Origin: Carya illinoinensis | Taxonomy: Eukaryota; Streptophyta; Magnoliopsida; Fagales; Juglandaceae | Length of the DNA: 64,000 nt | NCBI RefSeq assembly: GCF_018687715.1 | Contig: NC_056765.1 | Location: 8,172,501-8,236,500, forward strand | Direction: 5' to 3' | Part shown: piece after piece, positions 12,609 through 23,800 of the stretch | Position numbering within the stretch: the stretch's first letter is position 1 | Layout of the letters: the number at the start of each line of letters is the position of its first letter | The notes under the pieces: model-generated | Told to the model about the DNA's origin: nothing | The model's database searches: none | Seen by the model: the letters and a program-made list of their open reading frames with translations, nothing else | Program-made: the position numbers and the translations under genes

Positions 12609-13884
12609 TAGGGTCTTATTTTATTTTATTTTATTTTTAAATATACTTCATTTCATTCAATGAAATTAAAGTTACAATTGTGACTAATCAATATAAAAAA
12701 AAAATTCAGATTACCAGCCAGACTACTCATTTATTAGAGGCTCTCCCGCCCACAAATTACTTTGTAACGGATATTATCTTAACTTCTATTAACTCTCTCC
12801 TGTCAACAGTCAATAGAGAAAGTGTTCTATTAAAATAGAACTAAGGGACCTCTCTTCCAAAAAAGAGATGTACAAATATGCTCCATCCTCTTAAGAAGGA
12901 GAAATACAAACACCCACCTTCCTCCAAATGAGGAGTGGGACAATCGCTCACTTTCCTTCAAAGGAGGAGTGGGACACTACTGATATGGACTTCAAGTCCA
13001 ATAACCTATTTTTTATTTTTAAACTAAAGTAAAAACAATAGCCTACAAATACATAGAAATATAAGCACAAAAACTGAGGGCTGTAAAACCAAATGGGCCC
13101 AATTTAAGTTAAAAAGCCCAGTCTGTATGCAAGTGGGCTCAACCCTTAGGGTTTCATCGTATTCACTTAGTGCCGCTGCCCTTCTTCTTTTTCCTCTGCG
13201 TCTTCCTCTGCGAGGTCCCCTCCACCAACGCAAGTGCATGAGCCTTCGCACAAAAGCCATCCCTACAGCCGCTGTCTCTCAATCCGCCTTGCCCTCGACA
13301 CCGCACTTAACACGGATCGCCGCTGCACTGGAAACCCATCCATTCCAGTCCAACATGCAGCCTTTGGCATTACACAAGCGGCTCTTCTTATTGGTTAAGC
13401 TTCGACTTGGCTCTGTTTTCCTACTCATGCCAATCTGCTCATGCTACCATTCTCCTTTGTGGTGGTGGGTTCGAATCGGACCACTTGGGGGATATATTTA
13501 CGTGAGCTAGTCGGCCTCTGTTTTGCTTGAAGAAAACAGGGCTCCCTACCCCCAGATAATCCGAGGCTCATGCCACTGTATCTGCTCCATAGGCTAACGC
13601 AGCCACACAAACCCAACACAAGTTGCTGGAGCTGAGGTGGTTACTGACCACTACGCGAAAGACACACAAAAAAATGCCCTTAAGCCACCATTAAACAGCC
13701 CCTCAATCTTGAATTGAAGACCTAAACAAAAAAACATAGATAAACAACAAACGAAGAGATGGGATGGAGCCGAGGCTCCCACCTCCCTCTTTGGGTGTTT
13801 TTGATTTTGTTCTCTAGAGAGATGTGAGAGTTTCTCTCTCTAGAATCCGAGTTCTTTGCAGCACCACGACCTAGGGTTTTATTT
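12609..13884 (-). mobile_element. Non-autonomous retroposon-like insertion with imperfect target duplication
   Basis: The insert 12622-13871 is flanked by TAGGGTCTTATTT at 12609-12621 and TAGGGTTTTATTT at 13872-13884, a 13-base target duplication with one mismatch. Read on the minus strand the insert ends in a tail built of AAAAT units. That tail follows a sequence like a plant LINE 3' end, containing TTAATTTCATTGAATGAAAT. It has no reverse transcriptase. A short minus-strand frame near 13024-13260 is arginine-rich and unrecognised. It could be an internally deleted LINE derivative or a processed host transcript, and I cannot decide between these. Confidence 0.5.
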
Positions 13885-14618
13885 AAATTTTAGAGAATAA
13901 TGCTATGTTTGACATTCTCTATTAATAAGTATAGATCAAGATGATCATTACTGCTCCACATTCAATCATCTATCGATCATTTGTCTATATATGTACGGTT
14001 TATATATATATATAATTAATAGCGTTTCTTTAATAAGAAATTTTATTCGTAGTCCTAAACGAGGAATTACGTGTACAATTCTATTGATAAATAAGAATAA
14101 AAAAAAACAACATCATTTTAAAAAAAGTATTATTGTAATTTTAAAATTTTTTTAAATACATATGTATGGGCTTGCATGAGTAGGGCCCATCTAGGGACAG
14201 TTTGTCTACAAACTCTTATTTAATTAAAAAGGAAAACGTGAGAGAATTTGAGAGAGGTCAAAGTTAGGTCACGGGACGTTGCAAATGCAAGAAAGCTTTC
14301 AACCATTGATCTATCTAAATTTTGGGTGAAAATCCCTCTCAAATAAGAAAGCAAATCCCATTGCACCCATCTTTTTGGAACCCGTACATAGTGCAATAAT
14401 TTTTAACCACTTCGCATGTAACACTAGGCAATGCCGTACGTACTGAAGCTATACTTTTTACTTGTTTCATCAGCTTCATATATATTATATAGAACTGCAT
14501 GGGTTGAAGATCGTGGAGTTGGTCATGCCATTGAAGAAGCTAAGCAAGCTCATTTAGTTTGTTCAAACATGGGTTCAATAGAGATATAATTTTAATCACT
14601 TCCCGTCTTGATATGAAT
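13885..14618. other. AT-rich spacer
   Basis: No gene is supportable here. The stretch lies between the retroposon-like insert and the left target duplication of the Tnt1-like element. It is AT-rich with short TA runs near 13988-14012. Confidence 0.4.
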
Positions 14619-14623
14619 ATTTA

Positions 14624-15278
14624 TGTTGGTGGAATTACCCAATAATATAATAAAAATTATAATAAAGTTAAAATTAAAATGAAATCAATTTGGATTAAGA
14701 TACGGAAATCTCGCTTTCTTTAAAGATATTCAAACCCTCTGCAGTATACAAAGTCTCAAATTAACCAGTACAGTATAACTTCTCTTAACTTGACTCTTCC
14801 AAAATACGACAACCCAACTTATTGTTGTATAATTCAAACCAACTCTGCACAAGTAGTTGAGTTCAAAACTCTACCAAAAGAACACATTTCTTTTATCTAG
14901 AAGTATTCTAAAAAATACATACTCACTAGTTTATTTTTCGTATCTTACTAAAAAATGTTTTTTTTTTTTTTTGTACCGAATGACCAAACAAACATATATA
15001 TATATATATATATATTGGACAAAAAATTAAAAATTAAAAACTACCCTGGACTTAAAGGGACGTAAACAGGAAAATGAATAAATTGAATTAAAGGGCCAAC
15101 GTCAACAACTTTAACTAACCTTCAAACCAGCTTAAAATCCAAAGTAGCAGCAACTTTATTTTCAGCCCGTTGCCACTTGAACATGTATCAATGTATGGTA
15201 CTTGAATCCAGGCTCTTAAAGTGGAAGAAATTAATGGTAAAAAAAATAATAATAAATAGTATTAAAAAATTACCAACA
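14624..15278 (-). repeat. 3' LTR of the Tnt1-like element
   Basis: On the minus strand it begins TGTTGGTAATTTTTTAATAC and ends AATTCCACCAACA, so the ends are the canonical TG and CA. The half next to the polypurine tract (about 15000-15278) matches 20280-20531, the surviving part of the other LTR. A TA microsatellite at about 14995-15015 lies within it. The same point in the other LTR is where similarity stops. Confidence 0.8.
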
Positions 15279-15887
15279 TTCCCCCAATAAATTTTTTAAT
15301 AATAGAAAAATAAATAAAGAGAGATATTTCCAGACAAAAAATTATTATTATGCATCATGAAAGTGTGCTCGGCATTGAATCTTTATTTAGTGAAATAACA
15401 ACCTTTACTCCAGAATCAGTAGTGGTCTCAAACTTGAACTATGACTGCTTAAGCGAAATAAAGAATTATTACTCACACATAGCAATTCAGGTGTTGACAT
15501 GAGCTTTATTAGCCAGCACATTACCTTGTGCTAATCCCAGTTTCATGAATGTATTTGAGAATAAACCCAAATCTCATAGACAGTGACTCCACTATGACAC
15601 TCACTTAGGTGAAAGGTGTCAAAGGTGCTCCTGTAATTCTTACACCTTACTCATAAGAGTTATAGAATTTCATTAAGAATTTCTCTAAAAATTCATTCTC
15701 CACAACATTACAAGATAAATGCACTCACATCATAAGAACGAGAAATAAAATAAATAGTACATTTCTTACGATCATCATATGATTCGTTTTTCTTATTGAA
15801 CTCGATTATCAGGATTTCTAGTCTCCAAGTTAATTGGGTATTCTTATAAATGGCTCATGATATATGGATTTTTAATCTCATTTCCTT

Positions 15888-16105
15888 CTATATATTCCAT
15901 ATCATTTCTTTTATCAAAGTCTTGGTTAGTAAATTTGTAAGATTATCATAATACTTAACATAATCCACATTAATAACACTGTCAACTAAATAAAATCTCA
16001 CAGTATTATATTTTTCTTTTAAAAGATTTGGATTTATCGTTACAATGACGGTTTTATACTCTGTATCTAATGCAGTAGTACTGTCGCAATAAATTAATAG
16101 ATCTT
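15888..16105 (-). pseudogene. RNase H end of the Tnt1-like polyprotein, remnant
   Basis: The minus-strand frame contains IYCDSTTAL and, further on, a YNTVRFYLVDSVINVDYV stretch. These correspond to the RNase H catalytic region and C-terminal tail of copia polyproteins of the Tnt1 lineage, where a CDS...AI motif and a HNTVRELL...YVK tail are usual. Sequence continuing upstream to 16283 in the same frame does not resemble a polyprotein. The fragment is about 70 residues long and not functional. Confidence 0.65.
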
Positions 16106-16859
16106 TTAGCCGATTTACTTCCTCTCTTATCGAAGCCAAACCAGCCCAACTGCCATAATTGACTCCGCAAAAAATGCGGCAGTCAAGCAATAGTTTATGT
16201 AGCCGACGTAAATATAAAACCGCTCGCAAAAGTTTTTCCCGTACATCTAAAGCACTGAACGCGCATTCAGCAGTTAACACCAATAAATTAATAAGATCCG
16301 GCTTTATTCTAAAACATTAAAGAAAAGAAAACCACAAATTAAATGCACTGAATGTACACAACGTACATTAAATACCGAAAAGTTATCACTTCTGACTTTA
16401 CTCTCAAAGGAAAAAAAAAAAAAAAAAAAAAACTGAAGAATACTAAAGACGTGTTGGGCCAAAGTCTTCTCAAAAAAAATATTATTTCCTAAAAATTTGA
16501 CCCCACTAGTTTTTTGATTTAAAAATAATTTTTTTTCATAAAAAAAAAATTACACCTCACTCAAAAACCACTTTATTCCAATATGAAAAAAAAAAATAGA
16601 TGGCTACTTTTTCTTTCATATCTAGGAAAAATACAAGTTTCACATTTTTTTTTAAAAATTGTCGTTAGGAATTAATCATAAACTACGCATGATTATAACA
16701 TATCGACTGTTGATAAGACATCAACATGCATGCTAAAAAATTTGAAGAAGAATGTATATAAAGAGAAATATTCTATATTTTATTCACAATACTCAATTTA
16801 AACATTTCATCACAAGCATAGTCTTTGCCTACAAAAAATTCATTTTTTGTAATTATATA
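16106..16859. other. Non-coding junction replacing reverse transcriptase and integrase
   Basis: Where reverse transcriptase and integrase would be expected, this interval holds AT-rich sequence with several A-runs (the longest about 16410-16431) and no polyprotein similarity. The A-run next to a sharply different sequence at 16110-16410 could mark a small retroposed insertion. I could not find paired target duplications, so its origin is open. Confidence 0.35.
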
Positions 16860-17900
16860 TTAATCAGATTCCATAATTTGTTTGAAACCCGTTTTGTTGA
16901 GTAAAAAACTTGACATCAAATTCTTCCTCATGGACGGTATATAGAGTATATCTTTGAGCATCAATATATGTATCGAGGTGAATTTCAGCTCGACCTCACC
17001 ACTCCCAATGACCTTGGTTTTACTTGAATCACTAAACATAATAGTATTCTCTTCTTCAAAGGGAGTAAAATTTTTGAACCAATCTTTATCATAGCAGACA
17101 TGCCTATTGGCACCAGAATCTGCCCACCATCCTTCAACAAATTCAACCACGCTAATATCTGTAATCATAGCTACAAAAGGTTCCTCAGTTACGTTAACTT
17201 CAGGATTATTTCCTCACTTCCGAAATTTACAAATTCTAGTAACGTGTCCGCTTTTGCCACAAACAAAACAAGCTTAATTTTGTGAAGGGAGTCCTTGGTT
17301 TTTATCATTTTGGCTTTGAAAGCCCTTTTTGTGAGGTCTACTAAATTTTTTTATTTTATTTTTATTATTATTATTATTTTGTTGTATTTTGACCTTTGGG
17401 CAAGCTATCATTTTCAAAAATTAAATTTACCTTTATCATGGAATCCTCATTACCATTTTGAAATACCAAAGCGTCTTGGCCTCTAGCTTTCTCTTCTATG
17501 CGTGATTAATGTCTCCAAGGAAGTCTCCTTTTGTTTATGGCGCATTGACTTTTGAAACTCTCTCCATAAATGTGGTAGCTTGTCGATGATGCCACAAACA
17601 ATTAGATTATCTCCAATCTTGATGCCTTCGGATCTAACTTCTACTACAAGCATTTGAAAATCTTGAGCTTGCTCCGCGACAGACTTTCCATGAGTCATTT
17701 GATATTGCTTTTACTTATGCTTCAGTCATGTTCTCGATGGTGATCTTTCTAGGATTCTTTGCAGTTAGAACATAAGAGACATTGAGAAGGCTTAGATAGA
17801 AGAGCACTTTGCACTTCCATCTCTTGAAATGGGCTCCTTTGAAACGGAAGGGCTTATTGAAATGGGCTTCCAATATCCATATACGGTAAATACAGCTTTT
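16860..17900 (-). pseudogene. gag and protease remnant of the Tnt1-like element
   Basis: Read on the minus strand, a gag N-terminus appears near 17880-17750 ([20 protein letters not shown]). It is followed by gag at 17698-17483, a zinc-knuckle piece near 17265 (CFVCGKSGHVTRIC) and a protease segment at 17168-16860 starting [12 protein letters not shown]. The protease motif is D-S-G, as in Tnt1-like elements. In-frame stops and frame changes separate the blocks. Past 17900 the similarity ends in unrelated sequence, so the primer-binding site and gag leader are gone. Confidence 0.7.
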
Positions 17901-18323
17901 TAGCTGAGACTCTTTAATTCGTTAGAAACCAAAATGACATGGAACCGAATACAAAGAGTTATTTTAGACTATTTAGCATTTTCCTCAGTTTTCCAAGCAG
18001 TCAAACGTCTGCTTAACAAAGACTATAAGAAAACATGAAAACGGAAAGAACCCAGACTCTAAATTGGTTTGCAGAAAATCAGAGAAATTGGTTTGCAGAG
18101 AAGCAAATGGCATTCATGTATAAATTCATTTTATATCTTAGTTTTTCTTTCATTTGCTCGTAGTTTTACCAATGCTATTGTTATTGTTGTACAGAACAAG
18201 AGTTTGCAAACAAAAGGACTTAGTTGCAACGCTGAGTGATGGTAGCTGGAAGCGTGGGTGACGGCTGAGAGATAAGAGAAATAGAGGGAGAACTAAAATA
18301 GAGAAAGATCAGAGTGATCAAAG

Positions 18324-18640
18324 TTGCAAGTTTCGTTCAACTACTTAAAGGCTCTGGTTCACAAAGCAATTAAGAAGCATGACGAGAGTGGGAGGCAGAG
18401 GGACGAAGCTGTGCGCGAGAAGGAAGAAGCTTTGAGGTCAAGTGAGAAGGTTGGAGCAGAATTGGCTGCAGCAAATAGAGCAAAAGAAGAGCTTTTGAAG
18501 CAGAGAGATGAAATTGCGAAGCAATTTGATGAAGCGGTGAAGGAGAGGGATGGATTAAGAGCAGGAAAAAGAGAGGAAGATCTAGAGAGAGAGAGAGGAT
18601 GTGGGTGCGGCGCCCAGGAGGTAGGAGATGAGATAGGGTT
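18324..18640 (+). pseudogene. Captured fragment of a coiled-coil protein gene
   Basis: A 110-codon frame encodes a charged heptad-like segment, with NRAKEELLKQRDEIAKQFDE and AVREKEEALRSSEKVGAEL. This resembles plant long coiled-coil (myosin-tail or USO1-like) proteins. Just upstream, a possible intron 3' end (TTGTTGTACAG) precedes 18196, as if genomic DNA rather than cDNA was picked up. The frame runs out in low-complexity sequence. It is a fragment lying inside the broken Tnt1-like element, and the parent gene was not identified. Confidence 0.45.
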
Positions 18641-19070
18641 TTTACCTTTTGGCTAAAACGACAATGTTTAAGTGGAGCTAGGCTCACTTGCCACGAGCTG
18701 GGCTTGTTCTCCATGCCCTTGGCCCAAAATAGCTCACAACCAAAAAAAAAAAACCTATCCTAACCCACTACACAAAAGGCCTAAATCTAAAAAATAATTA
18801 ATAAAAATAAACAATAAAAATACTAATAAATAAATTAAAACACACTAATTTTTGAGATCTTACATTTCGCATCGTTTTTCAAATTTTTTCCAAATTAAAT
18901 TTAGAGTCCAATAAAACAAATCTTTTTATTTTCTAATCTATCAAAACATTTAATTATTAAATTTCACTAACTTATCATTATTTAAAGATATTTTCTAAAT
19001 TTACTTTTTTTATGCATTAATTAATTTTTTTGTTAAAAATCAATTTTTTTTGTTAAAAATATTATTTCAC

Positions 19071-19110
19071 CCAACTAGACAAATTTGTTTTACACGTTAC
19101 TCTAACCTAA
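19071..19110 (+). repeat. Helitron-like 3' terminus, first copy
   Basis: The segment with ACTAGACAAA, TACACGTTA and CTCTAACCTAA aligns with 20243-20280 (ACTAGACAAACGTGC, TTTGACTTAG). It ends in CTAA followed by T, which fits the Helitron rule CTRR-T, but its hairpin is degraded. It would terminate a first element holding the coiled-coil fragment. No matching 5' start for that element could be found. Confidence 0.35.
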
Positions 19111-19114
19111 TATA

Positions 19115-20280
19115 TCTTCTATATATAAAAAGTGTGTATGAAACGGAATTTCTTGTTTTAACAGAAAATATTGTTTTTGCCGTTAGTTTTGTTCTTCTCG
19201 TTAAACAGCAGTTAAGCTACCGTTTATGGCTATTTGTGTAATTCCACAAACCCTGAATCCCACCACATTCCATCTCTCCCTTCTCATCACTCTGAAAACC
19301 TCCTGCAGCACTTCGTCTTTGAAGTCTTCCATTCCGCAAGTGAGCAACGATCTTGACCCAGATCTAAGATTGCAGCTGCTGTTGGTGGTGTGCCTTGGGG
19401 TGTTGCTGACGTCGAAGGTTCTGTCTATGCTGAATTTTTCATCGTTCTTGGAGCTGATTGAGTTGGCAGCAAGCGTGGTGGCGGCGTCGGTGCAGGTTAA
19501 GAGCTCGAAGCGATAGCCGACGACATCAGAGTAGCCACGCTCGCGCCACGCCTCGAGGCTGCCCCACGAGTTCCAGGTGCCGTCCTCTGGGCAAAGGATG
19601 AGCCAAGCGCCGAGACTAGATTGGCTGACACTGTGGGAGCCACGGGACGGTACGAACGGAGTGACCATGGAGGCCACAGCGACCGCCGAGCCCATCGACA
19701 TGGTCTTGAAGTTGAACGACCCCATAGGTTTTGGACTTCGATGGCTGCTTGAAGGACACAGACTGGGAAGTTGGAACCTCAGAGAGAATAAAAGAAAACA
19801 GAGGAAGAAGAAGAAGAAGAAGAAGAAGAAGATAGAGGAAGCAGCGGCGCCAGCAGAAGGAAAGAAAGAAGCAAAGCCCTAAGGGCTAGACAGCAAACAG
19901 CGTCGTTTTGGGGGAGAAAGGGGGTTGGGCTTAAGGCACACGGGCTAGGCCCGAAAATTGAAGGAATTTGACCCAAAAAAAAAAATCCCACTAGAACAAA
20001 GCCTACCCAAAATTAAAAATTCAACATAGTAAAAGGACACAATAAAAATCAAGAAAAATCAAATAAAAACATTAAAATTAAATATTAATAAAATAAAATA
20101 ATAAAAAATCTCCAACAATAAAATAATTTAAACTAGAGTGTAATTCAAATGTAAAAATAATTATTAATATCAAGAAAGTATATTATTTAAATTTTATAAT
20201 TTAAAAATTACAAAATAATATTATGAAAATCATGTTTGATTTAACTAGACAAACGTGCTTTGCACGTTGCTTTGACTTAG
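19115..20280 (+). mobile_element. Candidate non-autonomous Helitron with captured gene fragment
   Basis: The proposed 5' end is TC followed by TTCTATATATAAAAAGTGTG, which resembles plant Helitron starts. Near the other end a perfect hairpin, AACGTGC-TTT-GCACGTT at 20252-20268, is followed by about a dozen bases and then an AT-rich target. The final bases are CTTAG rather than the canonical CTRR. The right border lies in a TA run of the Tnt1-like LTR, and Helitrons insert at A-T sites. A related terminus at 19071-19110 ends CTAA before T, directly upstream of the proposed start. No Rep-helicase is encoded. Confidence 0.4.
19201..19725 (-). pseudogene. Captured fragment of a DUF1005-like gene
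   Basis: The 174-codon minus-strand frame contains MVTPFVPSRGSHSVSQSS, then GAWLILCPEDGTWNSWGSLE and AWRERGYSDVVGYRFELL. This series is characteristic of the plant DUF1005 family, whose function is unknown. The family has a longer protein and only part is present here. The fragment lies between two Helitron-like terminal signatures, in the opposite orientation to the coiled-coil fragment. Its GC content is clearly higher than its flanks, as expected for captured exon sequence. The family call is from memory of motifs and should be checked by search. Confidence 0.5.
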
Positions 20281-20531
20281 TATATATATATATTGGACAA
20301 AAAAAAAAAAAAACTACCCTAAACGTAAAGGGACGTAAACGGAAAAATAAATAAATTGAACTAAAGGGGCCAACGTTAACAACTTTAACTAGCCCCCAAA
20401 CCAAGTTAAAATCCAAAGTAACAACAACTTTATTTTTAACCCGTTATCAATGTCTGGTACTTGAATGCAGGCTCCTAAAGTGGAAAAAATTAACGCTAAA
20501 AAAAATAAATAGTATTAAAAAATTACCAACA
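20280..20531 (-). repeat. Truncated 5' LTR of the Tnt1-like element
   Basis: This segment matches about 15000-15278 base for base over most of its length, starting on the minus strand with TGTTGGTAATTTTTTAATAC. Similarity stops abruptly in the TA run at about 20280-20293, where Helitron-like sequence begins. The missing distal part of the LTR is not found on the other side of the insert. Confidence 0.75.
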
Positions 20532-20559
20532 ATTTCACAGAACACTAGCTAGTGAATAT

Positions 20560-20835
20560 TGTAAAGATTTAAAACCAGTAGTGAATCCACAGCAATGCTT
20601 ATGGCGTTGGGAGTTTCATTATATAAGAAAACTTTACAAAGAGTAACAGCTAAACAATAGTTGTACATGCCATACAAGGAATGATATCTATACATTCTAT
20701 AATTAGAACTAATCAACTTCTAAACTTTGTACAACGATTGTAATGCCATAATTTACTCCTCAATGCTTGGACTGATTCTCTCCTTGATTGCTGTCTTGAT
20801 TGTCTCCAGAAAATGATCCTGTGTTGTCACCAATA
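20560..20835 (-). repeat. 3' LTR of the copia element
   Basis: Read on the minus strand it runs from TATTGGTGACAAC to AAATCTTTACA. The outer dinucleotides are therefore TA and CA rather than the usual TG and CA, and both LTRs share this. The boundary is fixed by the AATAT duplication on one side and the polypurine tract on the other. Confidence 0.9.
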
Positions 20836-20848
20836 CCCCCCCTCAAGT
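20836..20848 (-). other. Polypurine tract of the copia element
   Basis: On the minus strand the sequence ACTTGAGGGGGGG lies immediately before the 3' LTR. This is the usual position and composition of the plus-strand primer of a copia element. Confidence 0.85.
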
Positions 20849-23800
20849 CAAGCGTGGTTGGCAACACGCAAAGCTTGGATCTAAAGAGCATAAACAGGGG
20901 TTTGGATGGACTTTTGGTGCATATGTCTGCAATTTGCAAGTTAGATGGCACATGTTGAATTTTCAAGACACCATTGCAAACCAATTCTCGGACAAAGTGA
21001 ATATCAATGTCAATGTGCCGAGAGCGTCGTTGAGCCACTGGGTTTCGAGTCATGAAAATGGCACTGGTGTTATCACAGAGAAGGGTGGGCTATTCTGTTG
21101 GCTGAATTTGTAAATCATGAAGTATGTTTAACGACCATTTGACCTAAGCTGCAGTGAGTGCTAATGCTCTATTTTCAGATTCCGCAAAAGATCAAGATAC
21201 AATGGACTGCTTTTTGGAGGTCCATGAAATTAAATTATCACCAAGAAAGATTGCATAACCAGATGTTGATCTGCTTGTGTTGGGGCAGCCAGCCCAATCG
21301 GCATCGGAAAAAGCTGAGATGTTGAGGTTGGTTGATGGACTGATGTTGAGACCGAAATGCAGGGTTCCTTTAACATATCTAAGGATCCTTTTTACAGCTT
21401 GAAAATGTTGTTCTCTTGGTGCATGCATGAATTGGCTTATTGAGTTTACTGCATGTGTAATATCCAGCCTAGTAATTGTGAGATATTGCAGTGCACCAAC
21501 TAAGGATTGATAGGTAGTTGGTGAATGAAAAAGAGGGCCATCAGTATTTAAATGATGAGCAACAATCATGGGTGTTCCAATTGGCTTGGAATCAAGTAAG
21601 GCAGCCCGAATTAGAATGTCTCTTGCATACTTCATTTGGCTTAGGAACATGCCTGTGTCAGAATAAATCACTTTGAGGCCTAAGAAATAATTTAAAGTGC
21701 CAAGATCCTTCATGGAAAATTCTTGCCGTAGCTTGTGAATGGAAGTGTCAATGAGAGACACATTGCTGCCTGTGATGATAATATCATCAACGTATAAGAG
21801 TAAATAAATGATCCCGTTGGTTGTTGAATGAACAAATAAGCTGGAATCAGCTTTGCTGCAATTGAAGCCAATTTTGATTAAAAAAGTGCTAAACCGATGG
21901 AACCATGCTCTTGGTGCTTGCTTTAAACCATATATTGCCTTTTTGAGACGGCAAACATGATTTGGATTAGAGGAATCAATATATTCCGCTGGTTGTTCCA
22001 TATAAACCTCTTCTTGGAGAAGGCCATGCAAGAATGCATTTTTTACATCAAGTTGACGAATGTTCCAGCCATTAGATACTGCAATTGAAAGAACAATGCA
22101 AACTGTAGAGGCTCGAACAACTGGACTAAAGGTATCATAAAAATCAAGTCCATAGAGTTGAGTATAGTCTTTGGCAACAAGGCGTGCTTTGAGCCTATCG
22201 ATGGAACCATCCGAATCGTATTTGACACGGAAAACCCATTTGGATCCAACCACATTAGTAGCAGGTGGTCTTGGAACTAGTTCCCATGTTTGATTGAGAT
22301 TTAGAGCTCGAATTTCAGCCTCCATTGCAGCAAGCCATTCTGGTGACTTGGCAGCACTCTTGAATCCTTTTGATTCCTTCATTACTAATAGAGATGATAA
22401 TAAAGGAGATGAGGGAACTTGACAAACATAATTATAATTTTTGGATTTTGAAATGCCTGCTTTGCCATGAGTTAACATGGGATGAGAATTCTGATTTGGG
22501 GCTGGTACCATCTGCATTTCTCGAACTTGCTCAACTATTGGAGTAGGCACATGAGGTAGGGAAATTGATGAACTCTGAGATGTGTTCAACTCCAAGGCAC
22601 ATGATTTACAAGGCTTGGATGGAGTTACTGACGATAATGGTTGAGAAGCTGCAGAAGAGTTAGTGCTGGGCAAAGAAGAATTGGGTGAAGTGGGATCATG
22701 AAAAGAAATAAAATCTGAGAGTGCAGGTGAAGAGTGCATATTTGAAGATGAGAATGGAAATACATTTTCATCAAACCGAGCATGTCAAGTGACAAATACT
22801 CGATGTGATACAGGATCAAGACACCGAAATCCCTTGTAGGATGAGTTGTAACCGAAAAAAATGCAAGGGAGACTTCTTGGTTCAAACTTGTGTTTGGCAT
22901 AATCGCGCAGATATGGGAAACATAAGCATCCAAAAATTTGAAATATAGCATAGGTAGGAGACTTACCATACAGAATTTCAAATGGAGATGTCCCATTCAA
23001 GACTGATGTGAGCAAGCGATTAATTGTGAAGATTGCTGTACTGAAGGCTTCAACCCAAAAGTGAAGATTGACATTAGCATGAAAGAGCATTGTGAGACCT
23101 GTTTCTGTGATATGCATGTTTTCCCTCGGCTCTACCATTTTGAGAGGGTGTATAGGGACAAGATAATTGATGATGAATGCCACACTTAGTTAAGTGAGAA
23201 TGGAAATTTGTACTTATGAATTCACCTCCCCCATCACTTCGAAAATTTTTTATTTTGGCCGAGAACTGATTTTCAACAAGAGTCTGAAAGTTTATGAAAG
23301 TCTGATAAAAATCAGATTTGTGTTTTAATGGGTAGAACCAAGTAAAACGTGAGTGATCATCGATAAAGATAACATAATATCAATATCCTGAGATTGAAGT
23401 TATTGGTGTTGGATCCCATAGGTCACAATGTATGAGACTGAGTATTGTTTCTGATCGACTATCACTTGTTGGAAATGGAAGTTTATGACTTTTAGCCTTT
23501 TGACAACTAACACACAGAGATGGATTCGGCAATATAGAAGTGAGAGGCAGAGAACTCTTTTTATTAAGCATGAATATTATTTTGGATGAGACATGGCCTA
23601 AACGGGCATGCCAAATATCAAAGGAATTACAAAGATTTTGTTTGCTAATGATAGTAGAGAAAACTTGGTGTCCATGCTTCAGTACATAAAGACCATCTAC
23701 ACGATTACCGCTTGCCACCACCTTTCGAGTTTGAAGATTCTGTATGGTAAAATCATTATCAATAAAAGAGACAGAGAAAGGATAATCATTAGTTAGTTTA

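Larger units (their letters stand above)
14619..20536 (-). mobile_element. Degenerate Tnt1-like Ty1-copia retrotransposon with foreign insert
   Basis: The outer ends are TGTTGG and CCAACA. They are bordered by ATTTA at 14619-14623 and ATTTC at 20532-20536, a five-base target duplication with one mismatch. The 3' LTR is complete at 14624-15278 (655 bp). It is preceded, in element orientation, by a polypurine tract at about 15279-15287 reading TTGGGGGAA. The 5' LTR survives only from about 20280 to 20531. Inside are remnants of gag, protease and the end of RNase H, but reverse transcriptase and integrase are missing. Between gag and the 5' LTR lies about 2.4 kb with two host-gene fragments and Helitron-like termini, so the element has been invaded and deleted. 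It cannot move by itself. Confidence 0.75.

Noticed and set aside
13455..13480. GGTTCGAATC-like sequence suggesting a tRNA T-arm
   Set aside because: No acceptor stem, anticodon arm or box A could be placed around it.
13127..13510. 127-codon plus-strand frame
   Set aside because: It lies antisense within the retroposon-like insert and lacks any family feature, so it was not called a gene.
18370..18714. Antisense frame over the coiled-coil fragment
   Set aside because: It is the shadow of the plus-strand charged heptad sequence, and its Leu/Ser-rich translation follows from that.
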